Origin: Saccharospirillum salsuginis
GTDB lineage: Bacteria; Pseudomonadota; Gammaproteobacteria; Pseudomonadales; Natronospirillaceae
Reading direction: 5' to 3'
Length of the DNA stretch: 64,000 bases
Assembly: GCF_014651855.1 (NCBI RefSeq)
Contig: NZ_BMXR01000009.1
Span: 215,203 to 279,202, forward strand
The translations under genes were made by a program, and so were the position numbers. Within the stretch, counting starts at the first letter, position 1. Each line of letters starts with the position of its first letter. The notes below the pieces were generated by a model. The model made no database searches, was not told the DNA's origin, and was given only the letters and a program-made list of their open reading frames with translations. Below are positions 42,289-50,182 of this stretch, piece by piece.

Positions 42289-43062
42289 ATGACTGAATCC
42301 ACGCAGCAATTTCAGGGCAAGCACATCGGCGTCACCGGCGGCGCACGCGGCCTGGGCCTGGCCATGGCCCGCACACTCGGCCGGCAAGGGGCGCAGATTT
42401 CCATTGTCGACATCGACGAGACAGCGGTCGATGAGGCCGTGAACAGCCTGACCCAAGATGGCATCGCGGCCCGGGGCTACACGGCCAATGTCGCCGAAGA
42501 GGCATCGGTTCTGTCGCTGTTCGAACGGTTGAAGGCGGATCATAACCGGCTGGATGGCTGGGTCAACAACGCCGGTATTCTCCGTGATGGCCTGCTGATC
42601 AAGCAGAAGGACGGTGAGCTGACCAAGCTGTCGCTCAATCAATGGCAGTCGGTGATCGATGTCAACCTGACGGGTGTCTTTCTCTGTGGACGCGAGGCCG
42701 CGGCCTGGATGGTCGAATCCCAAACGGCGGGTGTGATCGTCAACATCAGCTCCATCTCCCGGGTCGGTAACCTGGGCCAGACCAACTACAGCGCGGCCAA
42801 AGCCGGCGTCGCGGCGATGACGGTAACCTGGGCGAAAGAATTGGCACGCTACGGCATCCGCGTCGCGGGTGTCGCTCCGGGCTTCATCGAGACCGAAATG
42901 ACGGCCAGCATGAAGCCGGAAGCGCTGGAGCGTGTCAACCAGGCTGTACCGTTGAAACGGATGGGAAAACCGGAAAATATCGCCGAAGCGGTCTCTTTTG
43001 TGATCGCCAACGACTACTATTCCGGTCGAATTCTGGAAGTGGACGGTGCTCTTCGAATCTAG
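42289..43062 (+). CDS. Short-chain dehydrogenase/reductase
   Basis: A 257-residue SDR with the coenzyme motif TGGARGLG (about 16-23), NNAG (about 91), and the catalytic Ser-Tyr-Lys set SSISRVG...YSAAKAG (about 147-166), plus PGFIETEM. The sequence resembles 3-hydroxyacyl-CoA or FabG-like dehydrogenases of beta-oxidation. Its position between a hydrolase and a thiolase suggests oxidation of a hydroxyacyl intermediate. Ribosome site AAGAGGA seven bases before ATG; cytosolic. Confidence 0.87.
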   Translation: MTESTQQFQGKHIGVTGGARGLGLAMARTLGRQGAQISIVDIDETAVDEAVNSLTQDGIAARGYTANVAEEASVLSLFERLKADHNRLDGWVNNAGILRDGLLIKQKDGELTKLSLNQWQSVIDVNLTGVFLCGREAAAWMVESQTAGVIVNISSISRVGNLGQTNYSAAKAGVAAMTVTWAKELARYGIRVAGVAPGFIETEMTASMKPEALERVNQAVPLKRMGKPENIAEAVSFVIANDYYSGRILEVDGALRI

Positions 43063-43107
43063 GCCCGTCCTTTCCAAAGGCTTATCTGAACAAGAGGTCT
43101 GAATACA

Positions 43108-44283
43108 ATGACAAAAGAGATCGTAATTGTTGCCGCCAAACGTACCCCCATGGGTGGTTTTCAAGGCGCCTTGAGCCCGCTGTCCGGTACCGATCTGGGC
43201 GCGGCGGCCATCAAGGCCAACCTGGAATTGACCGGCCTGACATCCGAGCAGATCCAGGACGTGTTGATGGGCTGTGTACTGCCGGCCGGACTCGGCCAGG
43301 CTCCGGCCCGCCAGGCGGCACTGAAAAGCGGCCTGACCGATGCGGTTCCGGCGACCACCGTCAATAAGGTCTGTGGTTCCGGCATGAAAACGGTCATGTT
43401 GGCGGCCGACCAGATGCGTGCCGGCGACATCGATATCGCCATCGCCGGCGGCATGGAGTCCATGTCAAATGCGCCGTACCTGTTGAGCAAGGCGCGTTCC
43501 GGGTATCGCATGGGCCACCAGCAGATGTACGACCATATGTTCCTGGACGGCCTCGAAGACGCCTACGATGGCCGTGCCATGGGCGTTCACGCGCAGACCA
43601 CGGCCGATGAGTTCGGCATCGAGCGGGAAGCGATGGATGAATTCGCGCTGCGCAGTCTCAGCCGTGCCCAGAAAGCCATTGATGAAGGCTGGTTCAAGTC
43701 CGAAATCGCACCGGTGACCATCGCCGACCGCAAAGGCGAAACCGTGGTCGAACACGACGAGCAGCCGGGTCTCGCCCGACCGGACAAGATCCCGAGCCTG
43801 CGCCCGGCCTTCGCCAAAGACGGCACCATCACCGCCGCCAACTCCAGTTCCATCAGCGACGGCGCCGCCGCCCTGACCCTGATGACCCGGGAGAAGGCTG
43901 AAAAACTGGGCCTGACACCGCTGGCGACCATCCGCAGCTACGCCAGCCATGCCCAGAAGCCCAGCACCTTCACCTGTGCCCCGATCGGTGCGATGAACAA
44001 GGCGCTGGAAAAGGCCGGCTGGCGCAACACCGATGTGGAACTGGCGGAGATCAACGAAGCGTTCGCCATGGTCACCATGCTGGGCATGAAGGAAGTGGGC
44101 CTGAGTGCCGACATCACCAACGTCAACGGCGGCGCCTGCGCTCTGGGTCATCCGCTGGGCTGTTCCGGTGCGCGCATCATCGTAACGCTGTTGCACAACA
44201 TGATCCGTCTGGATCAGCGTAAGGGCCTGGCGGCTTTGTGCATCGGTGGTGGGGAAGGGACCGCGATCTGTATCGAGCGGTAA
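43108..44283 (+). CDS. Acetyl-CoA C-acetyltransferase (thiolase)
   Basis: A 391-residue type II-like thiolase. The active-site Cys lies in NKVCGSGMKTV (about residue 90), with INEAFAM (about 314) and the terminal CALGHPLGCSGAR containing the general-base His and second Cys. It makes or splits acetoacetyl-CoA or longer 3-ketoacyl-CoA. It ends the hydrolase-SDR-thiolase operon. Length is normal. Specificity (AtoB versus broader FadA-like) cannot be set from motifs; the context favours short-chain acyl degradation. Confidence 0.92.
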   Translation: MTKEIVIVAAKRTPMGGFQGALSPLSGTDLGAAAIKANLELTGLTSEQIQDVLMGCVLPAGLGQAPARQAALKSGLTDAVPATTVNKVCGSGMKTVMLAADQMRAGDIDIAIAGGMESMSNAPYLLSKARSGYRMGHQQMYDHMFLDGLEDAYDGRAMGVHAQTTADEFGIEREAMDEFALRSLSRAQKAIDEGWFKSEIAPVTIADRKGETVVEHDEQPGLARPDKIPSLRPAFAKDGTITAANSSSISDGAAALTLMTREKAEKLGLTPLATIRSYASHAQKPSTFTCAPIGAMNKALEKAGWRNTDVELAEINEAFAMVTMLGMKEVGLSADITNVNGGACALGHPLGCSGARIIVTLLHNMIRLDQRKGLAALCIGGGEGTAICIER

Positions 44284-44301
44284 CCAAAAAGGTCAATACA
44301 T

Positions 44302-44326
44302 GGACAGGCAGTCTGTCTGCCTGTCC
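44302..44326. terminator. Perfect hairpin between thiolase and lipoprotein genes
   Basis: GGACAGGCAG and CTGCCTGTCC form a perfect 10-bp stem with a 5-base loop, between convergent genes. A U-rich tract is absent; probably a bidirectional 3'-end structure. Confidence 0.6.
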
Positions 44327-44342
44327 ATGAAAATCTTAACAA

Positions 44343-44882
44343 TTACTCTTCAATTCGAATGTCCCACGAGCCTGACTCGTCGTCTTTCGCCAAGCTGGCC
44401 AGCGCTTCTTCTTTGGTCTCTGAACTCAGGTCCCGAAGTTCATTCGATGTTCTGAACTCTCTCGCCCCCATGGATTCATTAAAGACCCACATTTGTTGGT
44501 TTAAGACGGTAATGGTGTCTTCGGCAATCGAGAACGGAATGTAAACTTCTCGTGGCGACGGTTTATAGCTGAATCGAACCTGAGCGGATTCCTTGACGCG
44601 CGTGGTTTGCATGCCCAGGTAATAGTCACCTTCGGGGTAGGGGCCGAAACTACGGACATCGACACCGGAAGCGGGGTTCAACTGAATACGGTCGACTTCA
44701 GCATCCGTGTCGCGGTCATACAGGGTGTATTCGTAGACATAGTAAAACGGAAGGCTGGTTTCGTTTTTGGTTTCCATCGGAAACGCCAACATGCCACCGT
44801 CCGTTTCGGAAGGCGAGGGTAAAGAGGCACAGCCAGTCAGGGCTACGGCAACCAGGGCCGCAAGGGAATGAGAAATCTTCAT
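44343..44882 (-). CDS. Lipoprotein of unknown function
   Basis: A 179-residue lipoprotein with lipobox ALTGC (Cys18) and a Ser/Pro/Glu-rich linker. The beta-rich domain contains FYYVYEYTLYDRDTDAEVDRIQL and YPEGDYYLGMQTTRVKESAQVRF, followed by a charged C-terminal helix (about 150-170). I do not recognise a family. Serine after Cys19 suggests outer-membrane sorting. It is alone in its unit, between the thiolase and the LysR gene. Confidence 0.65.
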   Translation of the reverse strand: MKISHSLAALVAVALTGCASLPSPSETDGGMLAFPMETKNETSLPFYYVYEYTLYDRDTDAEVDRIQLNPASGVDVRSFGPYPEGDYYLGMQTTRVKESAQVRFSYKPSPREVYIPFSIAEDTITVLNQQMWVFNESMGAREFRTSNELRDLSSETKEEALASLAKDDESGSWDIRIEE

Positions 44883-44960
44883 CGAGAGTCCTTGTTACTT
44901 TGGCATTGCATCCCGCCGCCACTCCACGATTACGCAATCCTTAGAACCGACGACGAGGGG

Positions 44961-45872
44961 TTAATGGCTAACTTTATCAGGAGCCGTTTGGTCAGGGAAG
45001 TTTCTGCACAGCTCCAGCCAACGCTGAATCCCCGGGCTGCGGTATTTCTGCTTGTGAAGCACAAAGTAAAACTCCCGGCTGAAATCGCGTTGCGGAATGG
45101 CCAGCGGAATCAGGGTTCCGCGCCGGAAAGCCTCCTGCAGACTCACCCGGGACAAACAACTGATGCCGAGCCCGGCTTCCACAGCTCGTTTAATCGCTTC
45201 CGTGTGTTCCAGTTCCAGGGTGATGCGCAGATCCGTCAGTAAACCATGCATACCGCGCTCAAAGGTTTGGCGGGTACCGGAACCCGGCTCCCGAACAATC
45301 CAGTCCTGTTCGAGCAGGTCGGCGTCGCTTAATTGGTTTCGACCCGCCAAAGGGTGTTCGGGGGCGCAAAAGGCCACCAGGTCGTCCGAGCGCCAACGCA
45401 CCAACTCCAGGTCCGGATGGTTGATTTCCCCCTCGATCATGCCCAAATCCAGATCAAAGGCCAGGACGCGATCCGCGATGGCGCGGGTGTTGGCCACCTC
45501 GAGTTTGACGCGGGCGCCGGGTTGTTCGGCCATGTAGCGAGCCATGAAACCGACCGCCAGGTAGTTGCCGATGGTCAGCGTGGCACCGACCTTGAGTCGC
45601 CCGAGATCGTGGTGTCGATTGAGATCGCTTTCGAGCTCATTGGCCTGTTCCAGCAGGGACTCGACGCGGGGCCAGAGCTGGCGGCCGAGTTCGTTGAGTT
45701 TCAGTCGCTTGCCGGCCCGTTCGAACAGGCGGACATCGTAGAGCGATTCGAATTCCTTGAGCGCACCCGACGCCGCGGATTGGGACATATTCAGGCTGGC
45801 GGCCGCCCGGCTGATGTTCTCGTGATGAGCCGTGGCCAGAAACACCTGCAGTTGACGGAGCGTGAACTTCAT
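44961..45872 (-). CDS. finR: LysR-type regulator divergent from fpr (FinR-like)
   Basis: A 303-residue LysR regulator with N-terminal HTH (LRQLQVFLATAHHENISRAAASLNMSQSAASGALKEFE split about 5-42) and a periplasmic-binding-like effector domain (about 90-295). Its position, facing fpr over a 105-bp gap, matches FinR in Pseudomonas, which activates fpr under oxidative or sulfur stress. The effector pocket cannot be judged. A TATCGG...CCGATA inverted repeat in the gap is a plausible site. The name is by synteny plus family, so treat it as probable. Confidence 0.8.
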   Translation of the reverse strand: MKFTLRQLQVFLATAHHENISRAAASLNMSQSAASGALKEFESLYDVRLFERAGKRLKLNELGRQLWPRVESLLEQANELESDLNRHHDLGRLKVGATLTIGNYLAVGFMARYMAEQPGARVKLEVANTRAIADRVLAFDLDLGMIEGEINHPDLELVRWRSDDLVAFCAPEHPLAGRNQLSDADLLEQDWIVREPGSGTRQTFERGMHGLLTDLRITLELEHTEAIKRAVEAGLGISCLSRVSLQEAFRRGTLIPLAIPQRDFSREFYFVLHKQKYRSPGIQRWLELCRNFPDQTAPDKVSH

Positions 45873-45893
45873 ATCGGGAATACCAATAAAATA

Positions 45894-45938
45894 TATCGGA
45901 AATAGTCATTTTGCCGATAACCATTCCCTGAGTATAGT
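45894..45938 (+). promoter_or_regulatory. fpr promoter with inverted-repeat activator site
   Basis: TATCGG (45894-45899) and CCGATA (45914-45919) are perfect 6-bp arms 14 bases apart. A promoter TTGCCG (45911-45916), 16 bp, TATAGT (45933-45938) reads toward fpr, so one arm overlaps the -35. That is a normal LysR arrangement; binding by the adjacent regulator is inference. Confidence 0.6.
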
Positions 45939-45977
45939 AAGGGTATATAACGTATTATTCATGTTTAAGAGGTTCTT

Positions 45978-46754
45978 ATGTCGAATTTGAATATCGAGAC
46001 CGTTACCAGCGTTCGGCATTGGAACGATACCCTGTTCAGCTTCACCACCAGCCGGGACCCGGGGTTTCGCTTCAAGAACGGTTATTTCACGATGATCGGC
46101 CTGGAACAGGACAACGGTCGTCCGTTGTTGCGGGCCTATTCCATCGCCAGCGCCAACTACGAGGAAGAGCTGGAGTTTTTCAGCATCAAGGTCCCGGATG
46201 GCCCGCTGACCTCGAAGCTGCAGAATATCCAGCCCGGCGATCAGGTCTATGTCGGTCGCAAACCGACCGGGACTCTGGTGGCCGACCACCTGTTGCCGGG
46301 TCGAAACCTGTACCTGCTGTCCACCGGTACCGGGCTCGCCCCTTTCATCAGCATCATCAAGGATCCGGAAATCTACGAGCAGTTCGACCGGGTCATTCTG
46401 ACGCATGGTGTGCGCTATAAGTCCGAGTTGGCGTATCAACAGCTCATTCAGGACGAATTGCCGAACAACGAATATTTCGGGGACATCATCCGCGACAAGT
46501 TGTACTACTACCCGACCGTGACTCGTGAACCGTTTCGGAACGAAGGGCGTCTGACCGATCTGATGGTCAGTGGCAAACTGTTCGAGGATCTCGGCGTTCC
46601 TGCCCCCAACAAGGAAGACGACCGTTTCATGCTGTGCGGCAGCCCGGCCATGTTGAAAGACACCTCCGCGATCCTGGATGACTGGGGCTTCAACGAGACC
46701 CGGGCCGGACATCTCGGCGAATACGTGATCGAGCGGGCGTTCGTTGAGAAATAA
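45978..46754 (+). CDS. fpr: Ferredoxin-NADP+ reductase
   Basis: A 258-residue bacterial Fpr. FAD motif RAYSIAS (about 52-58), an NADP motif STGTGLAPF (about 115-123) and CGSPAM near 218, with the bacterial C-terminal YVIERAFVEK. It moves electrons between NADPH and ferredoxin or flavodoxin for Fe-S repair and oxidative-stress defence. GAGG lies nine bases before the ATG. It is divergent from the LysR gene and followed by a short terminator. Confidence 0.96.
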   Translation: MSNLNIETVTSVRHWNDTLFSFTTSRDPGFRFKNGYFTMIGLEQDNGRPLLRAYSIASANYEEELEFFSIKVPDGPLTSKLQNIQPGDQVYVGRKPTGTLVADHLLPGRNLYLLSTGTGLAPFISIIKDPEIYEQFDRVILTHGVRYKSELAYQQLIQDELPNNEYFGDIIRDKLYYYPTVTREPFRNEGRLTDLMVSGKLFEDLGVPAPNKEDDRFMLCGSPAMLKDTSAILDDWGFNETRAGHLGEYVIERAFVEK

Positions 46755-46759
46755 TCACT

Positions 46760-46784
46760 AGCCGGGGTGAGTAGTCCCGGCTTT
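46760..46784 (+). terminator. Terminator of fpr
   Basis: AGCCGGG and CCCGGCT stem followed by TTT, six bases after the stop. A short U run makes it modest. Confidence 0.65.
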
Positions 46785-46827
46785 CACCGTACAAATGACA
46801 CCAAGCCTCTTGTGACCGCGTCACTCG

Positions 46828-46857
46828 CCTCTATATTAGATTAAAATGATATAGAGG
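46828..46857. promoter_or_regulatory. Inverted repeat upstream of trxC
   Basis: CCTCTATAT and ATATAGAGG are perfect 9-bp arms separated by 12 AT-rich bases; TAAAAT at 46842 could be a -10 element within it. It may be the trxC operator. In E. coli trxC is under OxyR, but the spacing here does not match the usual OxyR pattern. Confidence 0.5.
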
Positions 46858-46878
46858 CTTTCCCCGTCCAGCTACACC

Positions 46879-47298
46879 ATTGCCTGCGCCCATTGCGGCA
46901 CCCCGAACCGTATCCCCGCCGAACGCTTATCCGACCACCCTCAATGCGGACGCTGCAAGCAACCGGTGTTCACGGGTACTCCCGTGAAAGGCACGACCGC
47001 GAATTTCGAGAAACTGGTGTTGAAATCGGACATTCCTGTTGTGGTCGATTTCTGGGCCAGTTGGTGTGGGCCCTGCAAACAGTTCGCACCGGTCTTCGAA
47101 CAGGCCGCCGAACGGTGGGAACCCCGGGCGCGCATGGTCAAGGTCAATACCGAGGAAGAACCGGCCCTGGCACAGCGCTACGGAATCCGCAGTATCCCGA
47201 GTTTGCTCATCTTCAGGAATGGACGCGAAGCCGCCCGGCAGGCGGGCGCCTTGCCCGGAGGGCATCTGGACCAGTGGCTCAAAAGCCAAGTGGGGTAA
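46879..47298 (+). CDS. trxC: Thioredoxin 2 (zinc-binding), no canonical start codon
   Basis: In frame 1 the sequence encodes the full TrxC: a zinc finger ACAHCGTPNRIPAERL...CGRCK (four Cys) followed by the thioredoxin fold with active site WCGPC. A stop at 46852 closes the frame upstream, and no ATG, GTG or TTG occurs before GTG at 46966, which would delete the zinc domain. ATT at 46879 gives 139 residues, the same length as E. coli TrxC, and starts two residues before the first Cys. AUU initiation is rare but known. An indel near the start or an assembly error would also explain it. There is no good ribosome site. TrxC reduces disulfides in oxidative stress; it ends convergent with the MCP. 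Confidence 0.8.
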   Translation: MACAHCGTPNRIPAERLSDHPQCGRCKQPVFTGTPVKGTTANFEKLVLKSDIPVVVDFWASWCGPCKQFAPVFEQAAERWEPRARMVKVNTEEEPALAQRYGIRSIPSLLIFRNGREAARQAGALPGGHLDQWLKSQVG

Positions 47299-47306
47299 GA
47301 TGGGGG

Positions 47307-47330
47307 GCGCTGGCCGCCGGCCAGCGCTTT
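47307..47330. terminator. Bidirectional hairpin between trxC and the MCP gene
   Basis: GCGCTGGCC and GGCCAGCGC form a 9-bp stem around GCC, nine bases after the trxC stop and 11 bases from the MCP stop, followed by TTT on the plus strand. Confidence 0.7.
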
Positions 47331-47340
47331 GCCATCGGGC

Positions 47341-49359
47341 TCAGTAACGGAAACGACTGACCGACGCGTTCTGGTGTTCGACCAACTCATTCAAGCGCTC
47401 GAACGTTTTCACATTCTGAGAGGCGTTGGAGTAGATAGCGTCCGAAATCTCGGCGACCTCCTGGATGGAACGGGAGACTTCCTCGGCAACACTTTGCTGA
47501 CTGGCTGTGCCCTCGGCGATGTGCTGGCTCATGTCATTGATGTGTTGCAGTGACGACAGAATGGTCTGAATGGATTGGTCGGTATCCTCGGCACTGGCCA
47601 CCAGCTGATCGACACGTTCCAGATTCTTGGTCATCAGTCCGACGGCGTTGTTGGCGCGACTCTGCAACCGCTCGATCATCTCATAGATCTCTTCCGTTGA
47701 ACTCTGCGTCTTGCTGGCCAGGCTTCGCACCTCGTCGGCGACAACGGCGAAGCCGCGCCCCTGTTCACCGGCCCGGGCCGCCTCGATGGCGGCGTTCAGC
47801 GCCAGCAGGTTGGTCTGCTCGGCGATGCCCTGGATGACGTTGAGAATCTGGCTGATGTTGTCCGATTCCTGTTGCACCGTGCTGACCACTTCACTGGCGT
47901 GGTTCAGGTCATCCACCAATTGCTGAATCACCTGGTTGCTGTTGCGCATGTTTTGCTGGCCTTCGGAGGCCGAACCGTTGACCGCCTTGACCTGACTGAG
48001 GGTATTGCTGGCGTTGTCGGAAATCTCGCTGGCCGACGACGTCATCTCGCTGACGGCGGTGGCGATGGATGCCGACTGGTCTTTCTGCAACAGCAGTTTT
48101 TCGGAGCTGGATTTGGTGGTTTCGGTCACCTGGTTGGCCACCGAACCCACTTCGGAGGACGTTTTCTTGATGTCGACGATGATCTCACGGGTGTGGTCGA
48201 TCAGATCGTTGATGCCTCGGCCGATCTGGGAAAACTCATCGTTGGAACGCACCGTCATTTTTTGTGAGAGATCGCCGTCGGAGACGGCGGCCAGCAAGCC
48301 GGTAATCGTCTTCAGCGGTTTGCGGATGCTGCGGATCAGGGAAAACATAATACCCAGCGCGATGACCAGCGAAGCGGTCAGCACACCGACGACGGTCACA
48401 GTGGCCTGGGTGTTCGCCGCTTCGACTTGCTCGGCCAGCCGCAGCCCTTCATTGGACAGCGCCTGGGTCAGTTGAGTCAGACTCTGCACACTCTGATTCA
48501 CCGTGTCGGCCAGGCGGGTCAGTTCGTCCGAACTCTTTTCCTGTGCCTGCAGGGAAGCCAGGTACAGCGGGATCGTGCCGTTTTCGTCGGTGACGGCTGT
48601 TTGGAGCAGTTCGACATAGGTCGACAAATAGCGGTGGATGATCTCGTTGTCATCCGCCAGGCGTTTCATGCGGACATCGATTTTTTCCAGTTCCTTGGTC
48701 AGGTTGGCCTGAACGTCGATCACCTCCTGGGTGGTTTGCAGACCACCGACGCCGGTCACCCCGGAACGTATCAGGGCGATCCGGTCCAGCACGTATTTGG
48801 CGTCACCGCCTACCTGTCGGGAGGTGCTGTCGGCCTGGCTGGCCAGATTTTCCAGAACACGATCGACGATTTTCATGTCGTTGGCGAAGGTCAGCCAGCG
48901 AGAGCCCTGGCTTTGATACTCCTGCAGAAAGGTCTGTCGGGTAGCCAACACCTCGCGCCGTGTGATCAGGTGTTGCTCACCCAGATCGAGCGCGCTCCGG
49001 ACTTGGTCGTAGCTGCTTTTCAGGTTGTCGGACAGGGCAGGTTGCCCGGACAGTTGTTCGCTCAATGTCTGGTAGGTTGCGGAAACGTTCTTTCTGGACG
49101 CGGCGAAATCCTGTTCATAGCGTTCCAGTAATTCATTATCCGAGACGGCGGCATGTTGCGACACCGCCTTGTTGGCGTTCTGGATCCCGATGACCAGCCG
49201 ATATGCTTCCTGCATCTGGGGTACCACTTCGGAGGTAGTGATGCGGAATAATTGTCCGACCGAGGATTGGTTGGTCAGGGCGGTGACGGAAATACCGATC
49301 ATCAGCACCAGAATAAGTCCGAACCCCAGGGCCGTTTTCATGATAACGGTCAGCTTCAT
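47341..49359 (-). CDS. Methyl-accepting chemotaxis protein with long periplasmic domain
   Basis: A 672-residue transmembrane receptor. TM1 at about 8-28, a helical periplasmic domain (about 35-315, four-helix or HBM/double-bundle length), TM2 near 322-345, HAMP (about 346-400) and a cytoplasmic signalling domain with hairpin AEQTNLLALNAAIEAARAGEQG and GRGFAVVADEVRSLASKTQ. The sensing domain is rich in D, Q and E with no clear small-molecule motif; helical domains of this size bind organic acids in Pseudomonas (inference). It signals to CheA/CheW. Single gene, not linked to other che genes. Confidence 0.93.
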   Translation of the reverse strand: MKLTVIMKTALGFGLILVLMIGISVTALTNQSSVGQLFRITTSEVVPQMQEAYRLVIGIQNANKAVSQHAAVSDNELLERYEQDFAASRKNVSATYQTLSEQLSGQPALSDNLKSSYDQVRSALDLGEQHLITRREVLATRQTFLQEYQSQGSRWLTFANDMKIVDRVLENLASQADSTSRQVGGDAKYVLDRIALIRSGVTGVGGLQTTQEVIDVQANLTKELEKIDVRMKRLADDNEIIHRYLSTYVELLQTAVTDENGTIPLYLASLQAQEKSSDELTRLADTVNQSVQSLTQLTQALSNEGLRLAEQVEAANTQATVTVVGVLTASLVIALGIMFSLIRSIRKPLKTITGLLAAVSDGDLSQKMTVRSNDEFSQIGRGINDLIDHTREIIVDIKKTSSEVGSVANQVTETTKSSSEKLLLQKDQSASIATAVSEMTSSASEISDNASNTLSQVKAVNGSASEGQQNMRNSNQVIQQLVDDLNHASEVVSTVQQESDNISQILNVIQGIAEQTNLLALNAAIEAARAGEQGRGFAVVADEVRSLASKTQSSTEEIYEMIERLQSRANNAVGLMTKNLERVDQLVASAEDTDQSIQTILSSLQHINDMSQHIAEGTASQQSVAEEVSRSIQEVAEISDAIYSNASQNVKTFERLNELVEHQNASVSRFRY

Positions 49360-49493
49360 GCGATGTGCTCCAAGCGGTACAACAACGGATTCTTGTTTTG
49401 ATTCTTTATCGGCAAGAATAGCTCAATTGTTAACAAAGGGTTTCACTTAAAATAACTTAACCGCCGGTCGGGCGCGTTCGAAGGACGGAACAC

Positions 49494-49543
49494 GGCTCCT
49501 ACCAAAGTAGGAGCCGGGCTTGCCTTGCCAAGACCCGGCTTTG
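49494..49543. repeat. REP-like hairpin element (GTAGGAGCCGGGCTTGCC type)
   Basis: GGCTCCTAC and GTAGGAGCC form a 9-bp hairpin, followed by GGGCTTGCCTTGCCAAGACCC, a second short hairpin. The motif GTAGGAGC-GGGCTTGCC resembles the Pseudomonas-type REP sequence. It lies in the MCP/TetR divergent region. Confidence 0.6.
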
Positions 49544-49582
49544 CTCGTATTGTGAAACCTGAATCAACTCTCAGGTTTGGCC

Positions 49583-50182
49583 ATGACCCGGAACAGTCTG
49601 ACACCCAAAACTGCACGCGGTGCCCGCACCCTCGAGAAAATCCTGCGTGCGGCCGAGGCCGAATTCGGTGAACGTGGGTTCCACGAGGGGTCCATCGTCG
49701 GCATCACGCGTCGGGCGGAGATCGGGCAGGGCACCTTCTACCTGTACTTCAAGACCAAGGAAGCCGTACTGCGCGAACTGGTGCTCTATACCAGCCGGCA
49801 ACTGCGGCATTATCTGTCCGAGCAGGTGATCGATGTCGATGACCGCTTGGCGGCGGAACGCATCGGTTTTCGGGCCTTTCTCGACTATATCCGGGCGCAT
49901 CCGAACCTGTATCGCATCGTTCAGGAAAGTCAGTTCGTCGATCCTGACGTTCACCGGGCTTACTACGAAGCCTTCGCCGAAGGCTATATCGAGGCATTGA
50001 ATCGGGCCGGGCAACAACAGCAGATTCGTACCGGTGACTTTTCCGTCTGGGCCTGGTCGATCATGGGCATGATGCATTTCATCGGTCAGCGCTATCTGCT
50101 GTGGAATGAGGATCGGGAACTGGACGACGTAGTCGACGCCGTGTTGGACCTGATGGTGCATGGCCTGGAGCGGCCGGCATGA
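49583..50182 (+). CDS. TetR-family regulator of the CoA-ligase/ABC module
   Basis: A 199-residue TetR regulator: HTH ILRAAEAEFGERGFHEGSIVGITRRAEIGQGTFYLYFKTKE (several parts within about 20-65) and a ligand domain (about 75-195). The last four bases overlap the start of the CoA ligase (ATGA), so it is part of the operon and likely self-regulating; FadR/PaaR-like TetR proteins of this position respond to acyl-CoA. The start at ATG 49583 is preferred to the TTG two codons upstream. Confidence 0.85.
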   Translation: MTRNSLTPKTARGARTLEKILRAAEAEFGERGFHEGSIVGITRRAEIGQGTFYLYFKTKEAVLRELVLYTSRQLRHYLSEQVIDVDDRLAAERIGFRAFLDYIRAHPNLYRIVQESQFVDPDVHRAYYEAFAEGYIEALNRAGQQQQIRTGDFSVWAWSIMGMMHFIGQRYLLWNEDRELDDVVDAVLDLMVHGLERPA

